Below are positions 12,301 through 24,400 of a DNA stretch of 64,000 nt, piece by piece. The DNA lies in contig NW_024104286.1 in NCBI RefSeq assembly GCF_003945595.2, positions 620,001 to 684,000 on the forward strand, written 5' to 3'. A program made the position numbers and the translations under genes. Source of the stretch: Pipra filicauda (taxonomy: Eukaryota > Chordata > Aves > Passeriformes > Pipridae). The number at the start of each line of letters is the position of its first letter. The stretch's first letter is position 1. The notes beneath the pieces are model-generated. The model was given only the letters and a program-made list of their open reading frames with translations, did no database searches and had not been told where the DNA came from.

Positions 12301-15300
12301 GGAATATTTTGCAAAAAAAATGATAGAGCAAAAATGGAATAAAATTGACAGTGCAAAAGGCAAGGTCTTGTACTTGTGTGATAGGCAATACCATAAGCTG
12401 GTAGCCTCAGTCTATTATGGCATAAAAGGAGAAAAGCTTGGCTGTAGCAAAGGTTATTACAGACAATTCCAGAATTTGCCAAGTGGTTCTTTGCAGAGAT
12501 TGAAGTAATAATAACACTGTATATTGCAGTTAGGAAGCTTCTTCAAACTCATTTAGAGAAACTTATGCACTGCTGCTTCAAAAAGTTGCTCATTTACACA
12601 AGGATAGGGATGACCAGCATAATATCTGGGAGTTTTATTTCATGTACTAATGAAACCTTGCAGAAATAATAGGATTATAGGTCTCTAATGCACAGGTACA
12701 TTTAAAAATATACCACAAGGGGAATAGAAATGAGGAGAGAATAGGATGTTTTCTGTACCGTGTAGATGATAGCACAAGCTGAATTTGATGCCTGGAGGGG
12801 TATTTTATGTCGAACATGATGTAGAACATAATTTTTTCCAGGGTTTACAAGAGGCAAGTTGAAAGTAATGGGAGCACAGAAAACATATCAGTAATGGCAG
12901 ATCACGTAATAACCTGGGTGTCACTTTGATCAATAAATGTACATTGGTACTGCTTATTCCTTATTTAATTGCAAAAGAAAAAACCACACGGTCAGTACAA
13001 AATTGTGTTGTTTTTAATACTGGAAATTTAGAGGACTTTTGCCCTTTCACGATGTCACGTTTGTGCATTTTGAGGGTGGTGGGAGAGATCTCAAGTGAAA
13101 CCTTCAGCCCCCCGCAATGATCAGCTTTGGCTTGTTTAATTGCAAGTGTTAGAGATGTACTTTCAAAAGCCATAGGCATGCATATAGTATTCAACAGCAA
13201 TGAAGCAAAATTCTGTGGTTTAAATTTGGGTTCAATTAGGATATGATTAGGGCTGAAATATACAGATTATGTTGAAGCAGGGTCCATTTTTCAGTCAGCT
13301 GTTTATTCTTTAGCATCCACATTGCATGCTTCAAATAATATGGGCTTTAAGTTGATTGATTGAAGTGTTCATTTGATAAAATACAATAGAAAATTAAATT
13401 ACAGTCATCGGAAAGCATTTAGACACTTTTAATAATTAAGTGAGAATTAACAGAAGCCTGTAAGTTAAAACTAGGAGGACCATGAACAGAACAAGTGTTA
13501 TTTGTTGAGGGGAAATAATAACTAGAATTGAGTAGCCATGTATTGAGGTGTGCCATAACAGCTAGGATGGCAGTATAAAATACCAAGTAAGAAAACAATT
13601 GCTTTTAAGGAGGATTTCTCTTTGGTAGATGCTTCTAACTGACTATTTAAATGTTGAGTGTCCTGCTGTATTGCCTCCTCTCTGCTGAGGATTGCCAAAC
13701 TAGGAATGAAGTAGAGCTAATTTAGGAAAAAGGAAGGTAAGTTCCTGGAGGGAGTGATTAGAAAGGTTAAATACTCCTCAAACAAATCTGTTATACTGAT
13801 GCAGCCCTATGGTATAAGGTTCAATTCTTCTGATTACCATGTTCTTGCAGACTCCTATGGTGGAAGGAGCTTTGTGAATGCAGCAGCTTAATGAACAGAA
13901 AGATGAAGGAGATAAATATCAGGGCAAGCACTGCTGGTGTGCTGAGAAACTAATTACATCTGGGGTGTCTGTAGTACAGAATGGTAAAACTTTAAACTAG
14001 AGAATGCTGGATAGTCATAAAAGATGGTTTTCATATCGGAGTGCACAGGAACAGAGCCCAAACCATCAAGGCATAGGAAAGGGGTATGGCTGTATCTGAG
14101 ACATGAACACTGAGGATCACTGTTATCAGAAACAGAAGTATACAGTGTGCAAGGGGCAGAAGAAAACAGAGGAAGTTACTTGCAATACATCCCATTACAA
14201 GTTAAAGACCTTGTGGTTAGTCAAATTACCCTAAATTACTGAAAGATTAAGGACCATGCCTAAGCTGAATATCTGCCTTTTGCACAAATACATTAACTAA
14301 AGACAATTAAATTTGCCTAATCAAGCTTAACAATGCCGCACACTGTTTCTCATTAGAAAGTCACTGTTTAAAAAAAATTGACTACTTGAAATGAAATGGT
14401 AAAGAGATTCTGTAGGGATCTCCAAGGGTGCAGCCATCTGACTTGCTGGCTTAAGAGTAAGTTGATGTCATTGCCTAGCATTTGCCTCAGGCAAAGGAAA
14501 TTTTTGGTCTTAGTAATTTCTTTCTGCAACTGAAATGCATAAGGAAAACAAAAGTATCTTGGGTAATGCTACAACACTTCTGCTCATGTTCAGTAGACCA
14601 GGGCTCCAACTCCAGCCTTCTTAGTGCTTGTAATACTTAAGCCTCAGAGCAAAACTCAGCTTGAAATACGAGGGCTGGAAAAATATTGTGAGACTGGTGG
14701 GAAATTCAGAGAAAGACTAACCAAATTTAGGATTTCTATGCTGAAATGAGCATGACTTAAGATGATGCAGAAGTTACATCTCTTTTTAAAGACATAAGAA
14801 TTATTATGGTCTTTATTTCAAAGTTCACCGACGCAAACACTTAAGGCTGCAGGGTGCTTGCTGATGGCCTCAGGCGTGACTCTGCTTCCCAAGAGCATGT
14901 CAAGTCGAAGAAAGATCTATGCTTTTTCATGAAATACAACTTGCCAGAAAGACAGGAAGCTTCTCAGATATTCTTTAGAACTTTTACTGTAAATATATAA
15001 TACAAACAGATGAGGTTTGCAAGGGTGATGTTACTTATTGCATCCATGTTAGGAATACATCCGTGTTTCTTCCCAACCCCACTGCATATAATTACTCCAA
15101 GGAAAAACTTTACAGTTCCTACGAAGCAGGCTGGTGAAGGGTAGGGGCAGATCTGTCAGGAGCAGCCCACCACTCTTTATTTGTGTTCTGCCTATTCAGA
15201 GTGGGGAGGAGGAGGGATATCTTTGGATTTTGTCACAGCAGAGGGTGCCTGAAGGTTTCCTGGCATAAGTGTTCAAATTCGTGACCAGATTTTTCAATTT

Positions 15301-18300
15301 GGTGGTAAAAACAAGGAGGTGTTTTAGGGATCTGGGAAGCGAGTAGCTCCCCATGCCTTTCCAGGGATCCCTTCATGCTGCAAAGACACAAAGGGGATGA
15401 TGGAGAGGGAGACAAGCTGAAGGCCCAAAGCAGGCCTTGTTGGCAGATATATGAGTAGCATCTAACTGGGGAAGGTGATCCCAGCGGGAAACTGGATTTT
15501 AGGAAGACAGCTAGTCTCATAATTTGATGTAGGAAGTATACACAAGAAGGACTTTTGTAGCCATGTATATTAATGGAAGACAAATTTAGAGGTAGTGACA
15601 AAAGCATGAATTAACACCTCAGTTCCTTAAAATCATAAAAAGCAGTCAGTCCTGACTCATGTTTTTCTTTCCTTGACCATCAGATGCTCAAAGAAGAAAC
15701 AAAAGAGAAAGAAAAAACAAAACAACAAAACCCAGACTCTAAACACTGTCCTTCTTTGTCTGCACTCCCCCCAGCATGGTCTATGGTGCTGAAGGTGTAT
15801 CTCAGGTTGAACTCCAAAGAAGAAATAAATATGTGGCCCAGAAAGCTGATGGCTGGAAAATCCTTCCTCACTGTCTAACTAGCTTCAATCTTCTGTTGAG
15901 CTGGTGGAAGTTACTAGAGCTCATACACCAACCTTAGCAAAACCATGCTTGGACTAGGAGAGTTTATTAGCACAGAACTGAAGGGAGGTATGTTACCAGA
16001 ATTAGCTTCTGACACTATAAGGTGGAGTCACCAAAAAAAGTCATCCATGAATACATTGCAGTTCATAAGAACATATTCCTCCTCAATACATCCGCTCCTC
16101 TGCTCCCATGCTTTGGAAGAAATTTCTGCCTGCAACTATGCTACCAAACCTCAGTAACCCCTTCTGTCCTCCTCATTTAGTATGAATGCTAAGCTTTTAG
16201 TGAAGAGCCAACCAAACAGAAAGATATAGGACCACACAACTGTCCAGAGAGATCTGAAAGGCGAAACCTGAATACTAAAATACAGCCTTCCTGAATGGGT
16301 TTTGAGCATTTAGCTTCATCAGATGGTGTGAACAAATATGATCTTGATACCTAAGGGAAAGAGAACCATAAGAGTTTTTAGCCACGCTCCTAGTTATACA
16401 GCAAGCATGTTCAGTGTGAGTACAGCCCTTTATGTAGTACCTAAATGAGCTGCAAAACTTAAAAGCTATTATTTTAACAATTAAAATTTGAATAATGTTG
16501 CAAAACTTAATAAGAGAGAAGTATATGTTTCTTATGAAGGAACAGTAGCACTTTTTGAGATTTTGCTCAACATACAAATAAGTGGCTGAGCTGGAGATCA
16601 GAGTTACCCATGAGCTTTTATTTCAAAATGATTCTTGTCACTTTCTGGAGAGAAAGACCAACCTTTGAAAGCCTCTAATTTGTTTGGAGTTGCCAGTCCT
16701 TGAGGGTTTGCATGTTGGAAAAACAGAGAATGCTTACTGCCTGTCAGTTTTATTTTGGTCTGTTTTATACATTTACAAAACGTTACAGTGAAAAACCTTA
16801 CATTTTATACAGGTGAAGGGAGAGGATTAGATTCTTGATTACACAGATTAGAAAATATTTTCCTTCTGTTATTGTGAGTAAAATCATCACCTGAGACTCA
16901 CCCTTGGGTCTAGTGAGCAAATGAATAATTTTCTGACCTTTTCCCTGCTTGCTGGTCTGATGGACACTGGTATTTTTTCCATGGCTATTTTTCTCTAATA
17001 TAAAATTTACACAAAACTTTTGCCTGTGCTGAACTTGAGTGATGTCACCGGGTTCTCTGGTAACCTCCTGCGATAAATCTAAAGATGACCTGCCTCCTGT
17101 GGACAGAAGTCCTCTCCTCAGCTCAGGAGGAGTAATCAGGTCTTTGAATCTCAGCAACAGTATAACCCTTTTGGATAATTATCCCAAATCAGCTGTTCAG
17201 AAGTCTTGCTTGTAAAGCCCCTAGGCTATTTCTCTGGAACCACTGCATCAAAAACAACCCTGTTGACAGCAGTTGTGAATCAGTGGTAAGTTCAAGTGAA
17301 ACTTGGAAGTAAAACAAAGTCTGTTAATGTGGCAAAAAGTCAAATGAGCCAAGAGTTGTTTATTGGCAATTAAAAGCTTAAAAGCTTAAACTAGGCCTAT
17401 AATCTGTACTTTTCGTAGAAAGCACTGCAGGTCATACAAAATGAAGCACTTGTTACATAAATTGGGGATAGTTAATAGAAGTAAAACTTCGAAAGCTATG
17501 ACTTTGACTGCAGCCATGGATGCTTGGCCAGTTGTACCTTTAGCCTAGGCAGCCATCCATGATAGTTCATAGCCTCTCTGGACTTTCACAAAACTTACTT
17601 TGTTAATTGAAAATAATCTGGATATTGGACATGTTTGAAATAAGCTCCATCTGTTTTCATTGTATGTCCACGTTGCTGAATGAGAATATATAGGTAAATT
17701 TTTGTTAAATAAAGAAGCTTTAAGTCCATTTTTGTTATACAAAGCCAAGTAGATTGGATTTAGAAAGGCCTGAATAGCCTTCATATAAGAAAGCCAAGGG
17801 CAAGATCAAGTTCGCTTGTGCTACTAACACAGACAGCACCAGCTGCCAAGAAACATTCTGCAGTAAAATGTGTTCATATAGAAGAAGAAGAGCAGAAGAG
17901 ACTTACACAGATTTTCCAATTGACCCTGACCACTTACAAAAGCCTGTGGAAATATGAACTGCACTTATACTGGGCTTATCGGATAAAATGAGAAAGCTTG
18001 TAATGGACATTTTGATACGTTTCATTTAAAAATTTGTACCTATTTAATGTATTAATAAAAATGTTTACATATTAGAAGCAAGAAAATAAAGTACATGTAA
18101 AAATTTGAAAAAAATTGCTTCAGTCTGTGAAATGTAGCATATAAAAACTCCAGATCAAGTGAGCAGGCATAGAACTGAAACTAAGAAAGAGTTGACAACA
18201 GCTCTATTTATCCTTTTACAGGGTAAAAAATGGGCTAGACTCAAATTTATAGTGAAAAAATCCTTAAAATCATCTTCTGTTTATGCTTGTCAATATCTAC

Positions 18301-18480
18301 TGCTAGTTACAATTTTTGTCCCTCCCTCCAGTCTTCTCAATCTGCAGCATTTGCAGTTGGGTAAAGCAAAAAAAGAGGCAGAGTAACTTGGAGAACTTGA
18401 AACAACTTGGAGAAGCATATTGTCTCACAGTTCTTCATTCAAATGTTTTAATTGTCTTAATAATGGAGTTTTACATACAT
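6313..18480. other. A/T-rich non-coding stretch with small G+C-richer patches
   Basis: No gene or transposon was recognised. Moderately G+C-richer patches lie near 9230-9540, 10130-10460 and 15130-15520. A short CTG run sits at about 8634-8650. The longest open frame of the window is 15233-15607 on the - strand, 124 codons. It begins at a Met, has a Ser/Pro/Cys-rich middle, and shows no domain, signal peptide or splice context I can support, so I treat it as a chance frame. Confidence 0.45.
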
Positions 18481-18481
18481 A

Positions 18482-18604
18482 CACATACATAAATACTACC
18501 GAGTCTTTAAGGAAGAAATTAAACCATGCATGCAGGAAAGAAATCACATACACAAAATACTACCGAGTCTTTAAGGAAGAAATTAAACCATGCATGCAGG
18601 AAAG
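18482..18604. repeat. two-copy tandem duplication, period 64 bp
   Basis: The 50-base block 18491-18540 recurs without mismatch at 18555-18604, an offset of 64. Each copy begins AAATACTACCGAG and ends with CATGCATGCAGGAAAG. The preceding bases also match with one small difference, CACATACAT before copy one and CACATACACA before copy two, so the duplicated unit is about 64 bp. A small open frame (18420-18629, +) repeats the same residues because of the duplication and is not a gene. Perfect identity in non-coding DNA suggests a recent event, or an assembly error. Confidence 0.95.
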
Positions 18605-20246
18605 GTCATTCTCTATATATGCCTTTTAATGATGAATTGTTTTAAAAATTAGATATATTACTATCTTTTTTTTTTTGTTATAGTGGTGGTGAAACTGAAA
18701 GTTGCGTGTTGTTTAAAGTATTTTTTCTCTTTAGCAGTGATGTGATAGTCCAGCCCAGTCAGAATAAAAACAAAATATGAGTGTTTTCATCCATATTAGA
18801 ATAAGCAAGGAGAAAAAAGGAGTTAGTAATCACTGTAGAATACAAGTGCATCAAAGGATAACTTGGATCAAGATAATTTCTATGACCTTTACTACTAACT
18901 TATAATTTCTTGGTAAAAAAGCTGGAGTAATGAACGAAACCAATTAAAAGTACAGTCAAGCACAATATAGAGCTGTGTGGAAACACACTTGAACTTTTGA
19001 CTTCTCTGATGCCTTTTGTTTGCTAATCCATGTGTCAGAAGAGCATCCAGGATTTCTGAGCAGAGTCCTGGGATTTAGGCACACCTGACTGACTTTTGGT
19101 CACTGTGGCCACATGCTTTGCATGCATGACAAGTTTGTATCTCCACTGTTTTATTTAGCACTCCATTCCACTGTGTGCAGTGGTCTGTGGAGGAATAGTC
19201 AGCTAATTTGGCTACCTTACACATTCCTGGCAACCCTTGTGTAACAGTCCACAGTGCATTGCAGCATACCTGCACTGATTGATTTAGGCACTGCTATACT
19301 TCCACTGTACTTGGATCATTTTGCTGACAAGCCTGGATTTAGTTGTAGGGGGCTGATAATGATATCCTTTGGGTGAAGGTAACTAATGGACTGATAACCT
19401 CTGTAACAAAAAGCATGACACCCAGCTATCCATCAGGGCTCTCTGTGATGTGCCCACAATGGTGCTTTTCTGTGGAGAAACTGAAGAATAGTCCCTCACT
19501 CGAGTCACTCACCTCTGGCATGTCAGCAGGAGATTCTCATTTTAAGATCACTTGCAGTCTTTTCCTCTTCTTTTACTCCTAACATTCAAGAGATTGCAGC
19601 AGGATCTTTAGTAATGCTCTTAACACTGGGCAGTACTGTAAAATACTAGAGATGTGTAAATGTTAGCATAAGTTGCAAAACAACAGATAACAGCCCAAAG
19701 GGATTCTTGCTCTTCTCTACAGAGGTTATTCTGCATATGCAGTTGTTCTATCAGCAAGGAGCCGCAGTGCTTCAGTCCCAGAAGCCAGGAGTGAAGCCAG
19801 ATATGTGCTGCAGTGCAGTACAGCAATAGCAGCCTTGCCATGGTTTGTTTGATATTGTCAGGAGCCTGACTATAACCAAGAGTCCCTTCCCATCTGCTAC
19901 TCCTCTATGATGTACGTGGCACCTCTACCAAAAACCCTTAAGCCATATAGCTTTATTTGCAATACTGATTCATTTGTCGCTCAGCCTGAACAGCATGAGA
20001 CCTCTTCCCTTTTATTCTCCTTACACAGTACAAAAGACTCTCATTAAAAATTACATCAACAGTGAAAACCCTGAAAGATTTTAAAAGCAGATAGTGTGGC
20101 ACCTATCCACTGCCCCATGTGTTTTTCCCTGCATGAAGCAGCTCAGGAGACTATCTCACTAGCTAGATGCAATCTTTCCCTGACTGTCCCATTACCTTCC
20201 TCAAAGGAATCTTTCCCTTCCAGAACTCTTTCATATTATGCTGTCT
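18605..20246. other. non-coding stretch, nothing recognised
   Basis: Contains small open frames up to about 73 codons. A strong minus-strand donor-like sequence (GAG followed by GTGAGTGA, at about 19506-19514) has no matching open exon upstream of it. No repeat family was recognised. Confidence 0.45.
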
Positions 20247-20280
20247 CTTTTTTTTAATTTATTTTTTTTTTAATTTTATT
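20247..20280. repeat. T-rich low-complexity tract
   Basis: T runs of 8-10 bases interrupted by AA and A on the + strand. It lies directly beside the perfect hairpin at 20284-20305. Confidence 0.75.
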
Positions 20281-20283
20281 CAT

Positions 20284-20305
20284 CCCTGAATTTATGAATT
20301 CAGGG
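20284..20305. repeat. perfect 9-bp inverted repeat with 4-base loop
   Basis: CCCTGAATT, loop TATG, then AATTCAGGG. The arms pair perfectly and the T-rich tract lies immediately upstream. No function is implied; in a vertebrate genome this is most likely an incidental palindrome. Confidence 0.7.
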
Positions 20306-20880
20306 AAGAAACAGAGAGAAAGAGAGAAGTAATGAGTTGACACTGCTTCAACTGTTTGAGCAGAGTCTGCTTACCTCAGCAGCTTTTATACGGCTCTGCA
20401 AACCTAGAATATTTGTGAAACTTATTTGAGACACATTCTTTATGGAAACTCTGTAACAAGCTGGTTTACCCTGACTTCTTTATATTTAACTGCATTGCTA
20501 TTCTGAAACAAAACACTAGGAGGTATTTCTGGGCATCACCTGACAGCAATATTGCATTCCTCCAGCTCCACATACCTTACCCTGTCTTTAATACCCAGTG
20601 GCTGCATGAGCAGTAGCACATCAAATAACTTGCCTGAGGCTGAACAAGCTTTAGAGTAACATTTTCACACTTGAATTTCATTCTGTAATCAACAGACAAT
20701 TAGGAATAGACAGATAAGTAAATATTCAGGATCTTTGATTTTTGTTGCAATTCAAAATTTACTGGTGAGATTCATTGTTGGGTTTGATACTTAGCAGTTT
20801 TCATTTAAGGAGCTAGCTAATTTATTAGTTCCTTAGTCCTGTGGAGAGATTTAATAAGAATACTTTTATGAGCCTGCTTC

Positions 20881-21013
20881 GGTGACAGTATAATCTCTTA
20901 GTTTAATTTTCCAGCTAAAGATATTTCCGCTGCTGGGGCCCCAGTGATCAGGTATCTGATCTTCAGTATCAGCATCATGTGAAACAACATCACGTGGGCT
21001 TCTTTTTCCTGAA
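20881..21013 (-). other. candidate 3'-terminal exon, minus strand
   Basis: On the - strand the block is preceded by a strong acceptor: a long pyrimidine tract, then TTATTTACAG. Two frames stay open for over 40 codons. One begins S-G-K-R-S-P-R-D-V-V and closes just beyond this segment. The other ends A-G-K-L-N and closes at a TAA inside it. No good GT donor follows. ATTAAA, a variant polyadenylation signal, overlaps the second stop, so a last exon would fit better than an internal one. Two open frames make the coding claim weak, and I recognise neither peptide. A non-coding transcript end or chance are equally possible. Confidence 0.2.
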
Positions 21014-21420
21014 CTGTAAATAAGAAAGAGAGAAATAGTGCTAAGCAGTTATGTGAGCCATGACTCAGCTCTGTTGCCCAAATTAGAAGTGTGTTAGTTC
21101 CATTAAATAAACAACCAGTTTGGACAGTTTTCCTGAGCCCTCTCCGTAGCTGAAAGCATGTGTAAGAGAAAAGGAGTGAGGAGATAAAGCACACTTTGCT
21201 TTCTAAGGTTATATGTATAACTTCAATTTAACAAGCAGACCCTTGCTAGGGAAAGGTTGAAAGTTCCTCCCACGCCCAGTTCCTCCAAGCCACAAAGAGT
21301 ATTTTTCCATTAGAAAGGAAGTTTTAAATTGGAATATCACATTAGAGTAATTTTACCCTAGAACTTCTAGTGTGGTGGTTTTTTTAGTTGGCTGGTTTTG
21401 TTGGGATTTTTGTTTGGTTG

Positions 21421-21447
21421 TTTTTTTTTTTTTTTTTTTTTTTTTTT
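21421..21447. repeat. poly-T run of 27
   Basis: Twenty-seven consecutive T on the + strand, preceded by a T/G-rich stretch from about 21375. This is the longest homopolymer in the window. It could be the tail of an old minus-strand retroposed sequence, but no body was recognised next to it. Sequencing length here may be unreliable. Confidence 0.9.
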
Positions 21448-24400
21448 CAAATTCCGTATTGGTACATCCTGTGCAGGAGTCCATCTACATCACCATCAGG
21501 GAAGGATTTGTGTGATTGTGCCGACAGATTTGACAGACCTGAGGCACTACATTTCTAGGATTTTCTTCCTATCCCACATGCAAAAAAATTGCATTAAAAA
21601 AATCAATTTTTATTCAAATAATTTCCAAAAATGTCTATCCTCCTGTCAAAATCCCTGAATTAACCTCATTTCTGCATTAGATTTTCCCTATATCCTGCTC
21701 CAGACTTTTATAATTTCTTTCTTCTTAAAGTAAAATTTAACGCACATTTTCCATTCCAGAACAATTTAAAATTCCATAGTTCTAAGCAACGGCCTCATCA
21801 AGGTTTGTGATGGCAGAACCGAACAGGCCTGGCTAAGATTTCCAAGATGTGAGAGGAAAAAGTTGTAACTGTTTGCAATTCAGTAACCTGATACATAATT
21901 TCAGCTGTTACTTTAGTTTGTCTTTTTCTTTAATACATAAACACAGTCACTTGGATTAAATTGAGTTCTTCGCATCATGCTTTTCAGACACTTTTATCGT
22001 AATCTGTTGCTTAGACACTGGAAACAAGCATACTTTGTCCCAGTTAGGAAAATTTAATAGATTCTACTAAGCAGTTCTTTGCCTTTCCTGCATCTGCTAA
22101 GAAATCAAATTCTTTGCTACTTGTTCTGAACAAGCTGTATCACTGCCTTTTTCACAGGCTTGGAGTTACATGCCTCAGCAATCCACAGAAGGAAGTGGAG
22201 GCCACTACTTTTCCATTCAATTTTGAGTCATTTGAGGACATCATGCAAGCCTGTTTATGCCACTCGAAAAGAAGGTGTTGAATCTTCACTCCTGCGTGTT
22301 TTGATTTGGAGGACAGATACCAAATGGAGACACTGGAATCAATTTAAGAATGCAGCAGAAAGAACATTTTTAAAAAGCTGAAAGGAAAATCACACTTCTG
22401 GGGCTCTCTCTCTCCTTTAATTGCAATCACCAGTGAAGATTCTAATAAATGCACATAAATTGTCAAAAGAGTGTACAATGGCTGAATTTTTGAATCTGCA
22501 GTTTGGGGATTACAAGGGCTTTATGAAGAATTAGCCCTTGTGCTTATTAACTTTTTTTTCCTGAACTTTTCCATTAGCATTCCACCTCAAGGCTGCCCAG
22601 TGCATTCATCTTCTTAAAAATTGAAACATTAGACCGATAAAATCAGACAGCCTGTGTGCCTATTCAGAATCTTGTGTTGCTTTTCTAATTCCTTCCCAAA
22701 GAACCTCTAGACGAGCTCACTGACCATGTCTGTTGGTTCCATGGCTGTGTCAACTCTGCTTTACTCTTCAATAAGCAAATGTTTGTCATCTGCTAACCCA
22801 GACTTAAAAACATAGTTATTTTATTCCACTTTTTTCCTACTTCCCTATAACTTCTGGCTCAATTTCAGAGTAAAAACTGTTTACCCAGCTTTACTCAAGT
22901 GGGTATCCCTTCAGACTGTTTCAACTTGCCAAATCTTTACTCTATTAATTTCTCTTTTCCAACTGGAATTCTCAGTGCTATACACATATAAATACTTATT
23001 TTATTGCCATCATCTATCAGTATCTTTGCAATCCGAACTAAAAAAGATTTTAGATTTGCTCCTGTATTACTCCCACTTTGAAGAAACAGCTCACATCTCT
23101 AGAGACCTAGAGTTTCACTGGATAATTCTCCTTTTATCTTTCCTTCTGAATGCATTACCAGATTGTTATTGCATTAATTTTCATTGTGTTCTCCATAGAC
23201 ATGCCTTCTTTCAGGAAAGTAGAAATTATAGGTAAGTGGATTTCGGTGCAAATAGGTAGCTCTTTCTAAATGTATCTTATCTTCTTGATATTAAGGTAAG
23301 TGCATTACTTCATTTAGGAGGTAAACCACACCATTTAGGAAGGCTTAATAAGTGAGGACTGTACAGTCCATTTGAATTTCATATTTGTGCACCCCCCTAA
23401 ACTAGCTTAATTATACTAACATCTGAATGCAGTGCCCGCTTACAAAAGCTGGTTAATGAAATACTGATATTCAAACTCCTAGAGAATAAGCAACAGAAAA
23501 TTTCTCTCAGAGCTAATATATAGCAAGATTTTAGTTAAGAATCTTCATATCAGTCCATTTCTGAATCAAAGCCTTCCTTTAGTTCAGTGATTCTCGTGTA
23601 ACCATACTACTTTAAAAGACCATTCTGTACTTTTGCCTCTACAGTATTACCTTCATATTATAGCCTTTATGTTCTGTACTTCTCACGCTTGAGAGAGTCA
23701 TGGAATGACTTTAAGAAGGTGACCCTTTAGAAAGCCAGTAAACTTTCAGGAAAACCTTGTTGTACTACGTTAACTTCAGCCTATAATGAAAGATTATAGC
23801 AGAGATTATATAGAGAAAATCTTTCTGGAGACTGTGTCAAGCTTTCAGATAGTAAAACCCACATCCTTTTATAAACTGGGCCTAGCTTCTCTTTTGGTTC
23901 AAAATCTTTAATAATATTAAGTAATACTGAAAAAATTTATTGTTAATTCAAATGCCTTAAAAACTCACTGTTTCTGTAGTGTCTTAAAAGATGCTATTGT
24001 TCAGTCAAACAAACTAATAAACTTTTGCTTTCTAGCTTAAAAATGCAACTGATATACCTGTCACTAAATGTTACAAGAGTACCAAGATTTTCAATGCCAT
24101 TTACTAATATATTAAAATCACCTAAAATAGAGTACCTGGAAACCAAAGAGCTATAACAGATATAATGGACTGAAAGAAGAGTGAAACAATCCAAAGCGTG
24201 CCATTAATAAAACACGACTTCAATTTTATTGTGAAAAATTGACTCATCTTTACTAGTTGAAAGATTTAAACAGAATTCAGGGAGGCTTAACATAATACAG
24301 TTGCCCATCAAAAAAAAAAAAAAGAAGGTTTTCAATCAAAACCTCCTCTTAGATATGATTACACTGATTTATAACTCAGATTGAAGCTGAGAAGAGTTCA

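Noticed and set aside
15233..15607. 124-codon minus-strand frame, the longest in the window
   Set aside because: A single frame of this length is expected by chance in 64 kb. It shows no domain, signal peptide or splice context.
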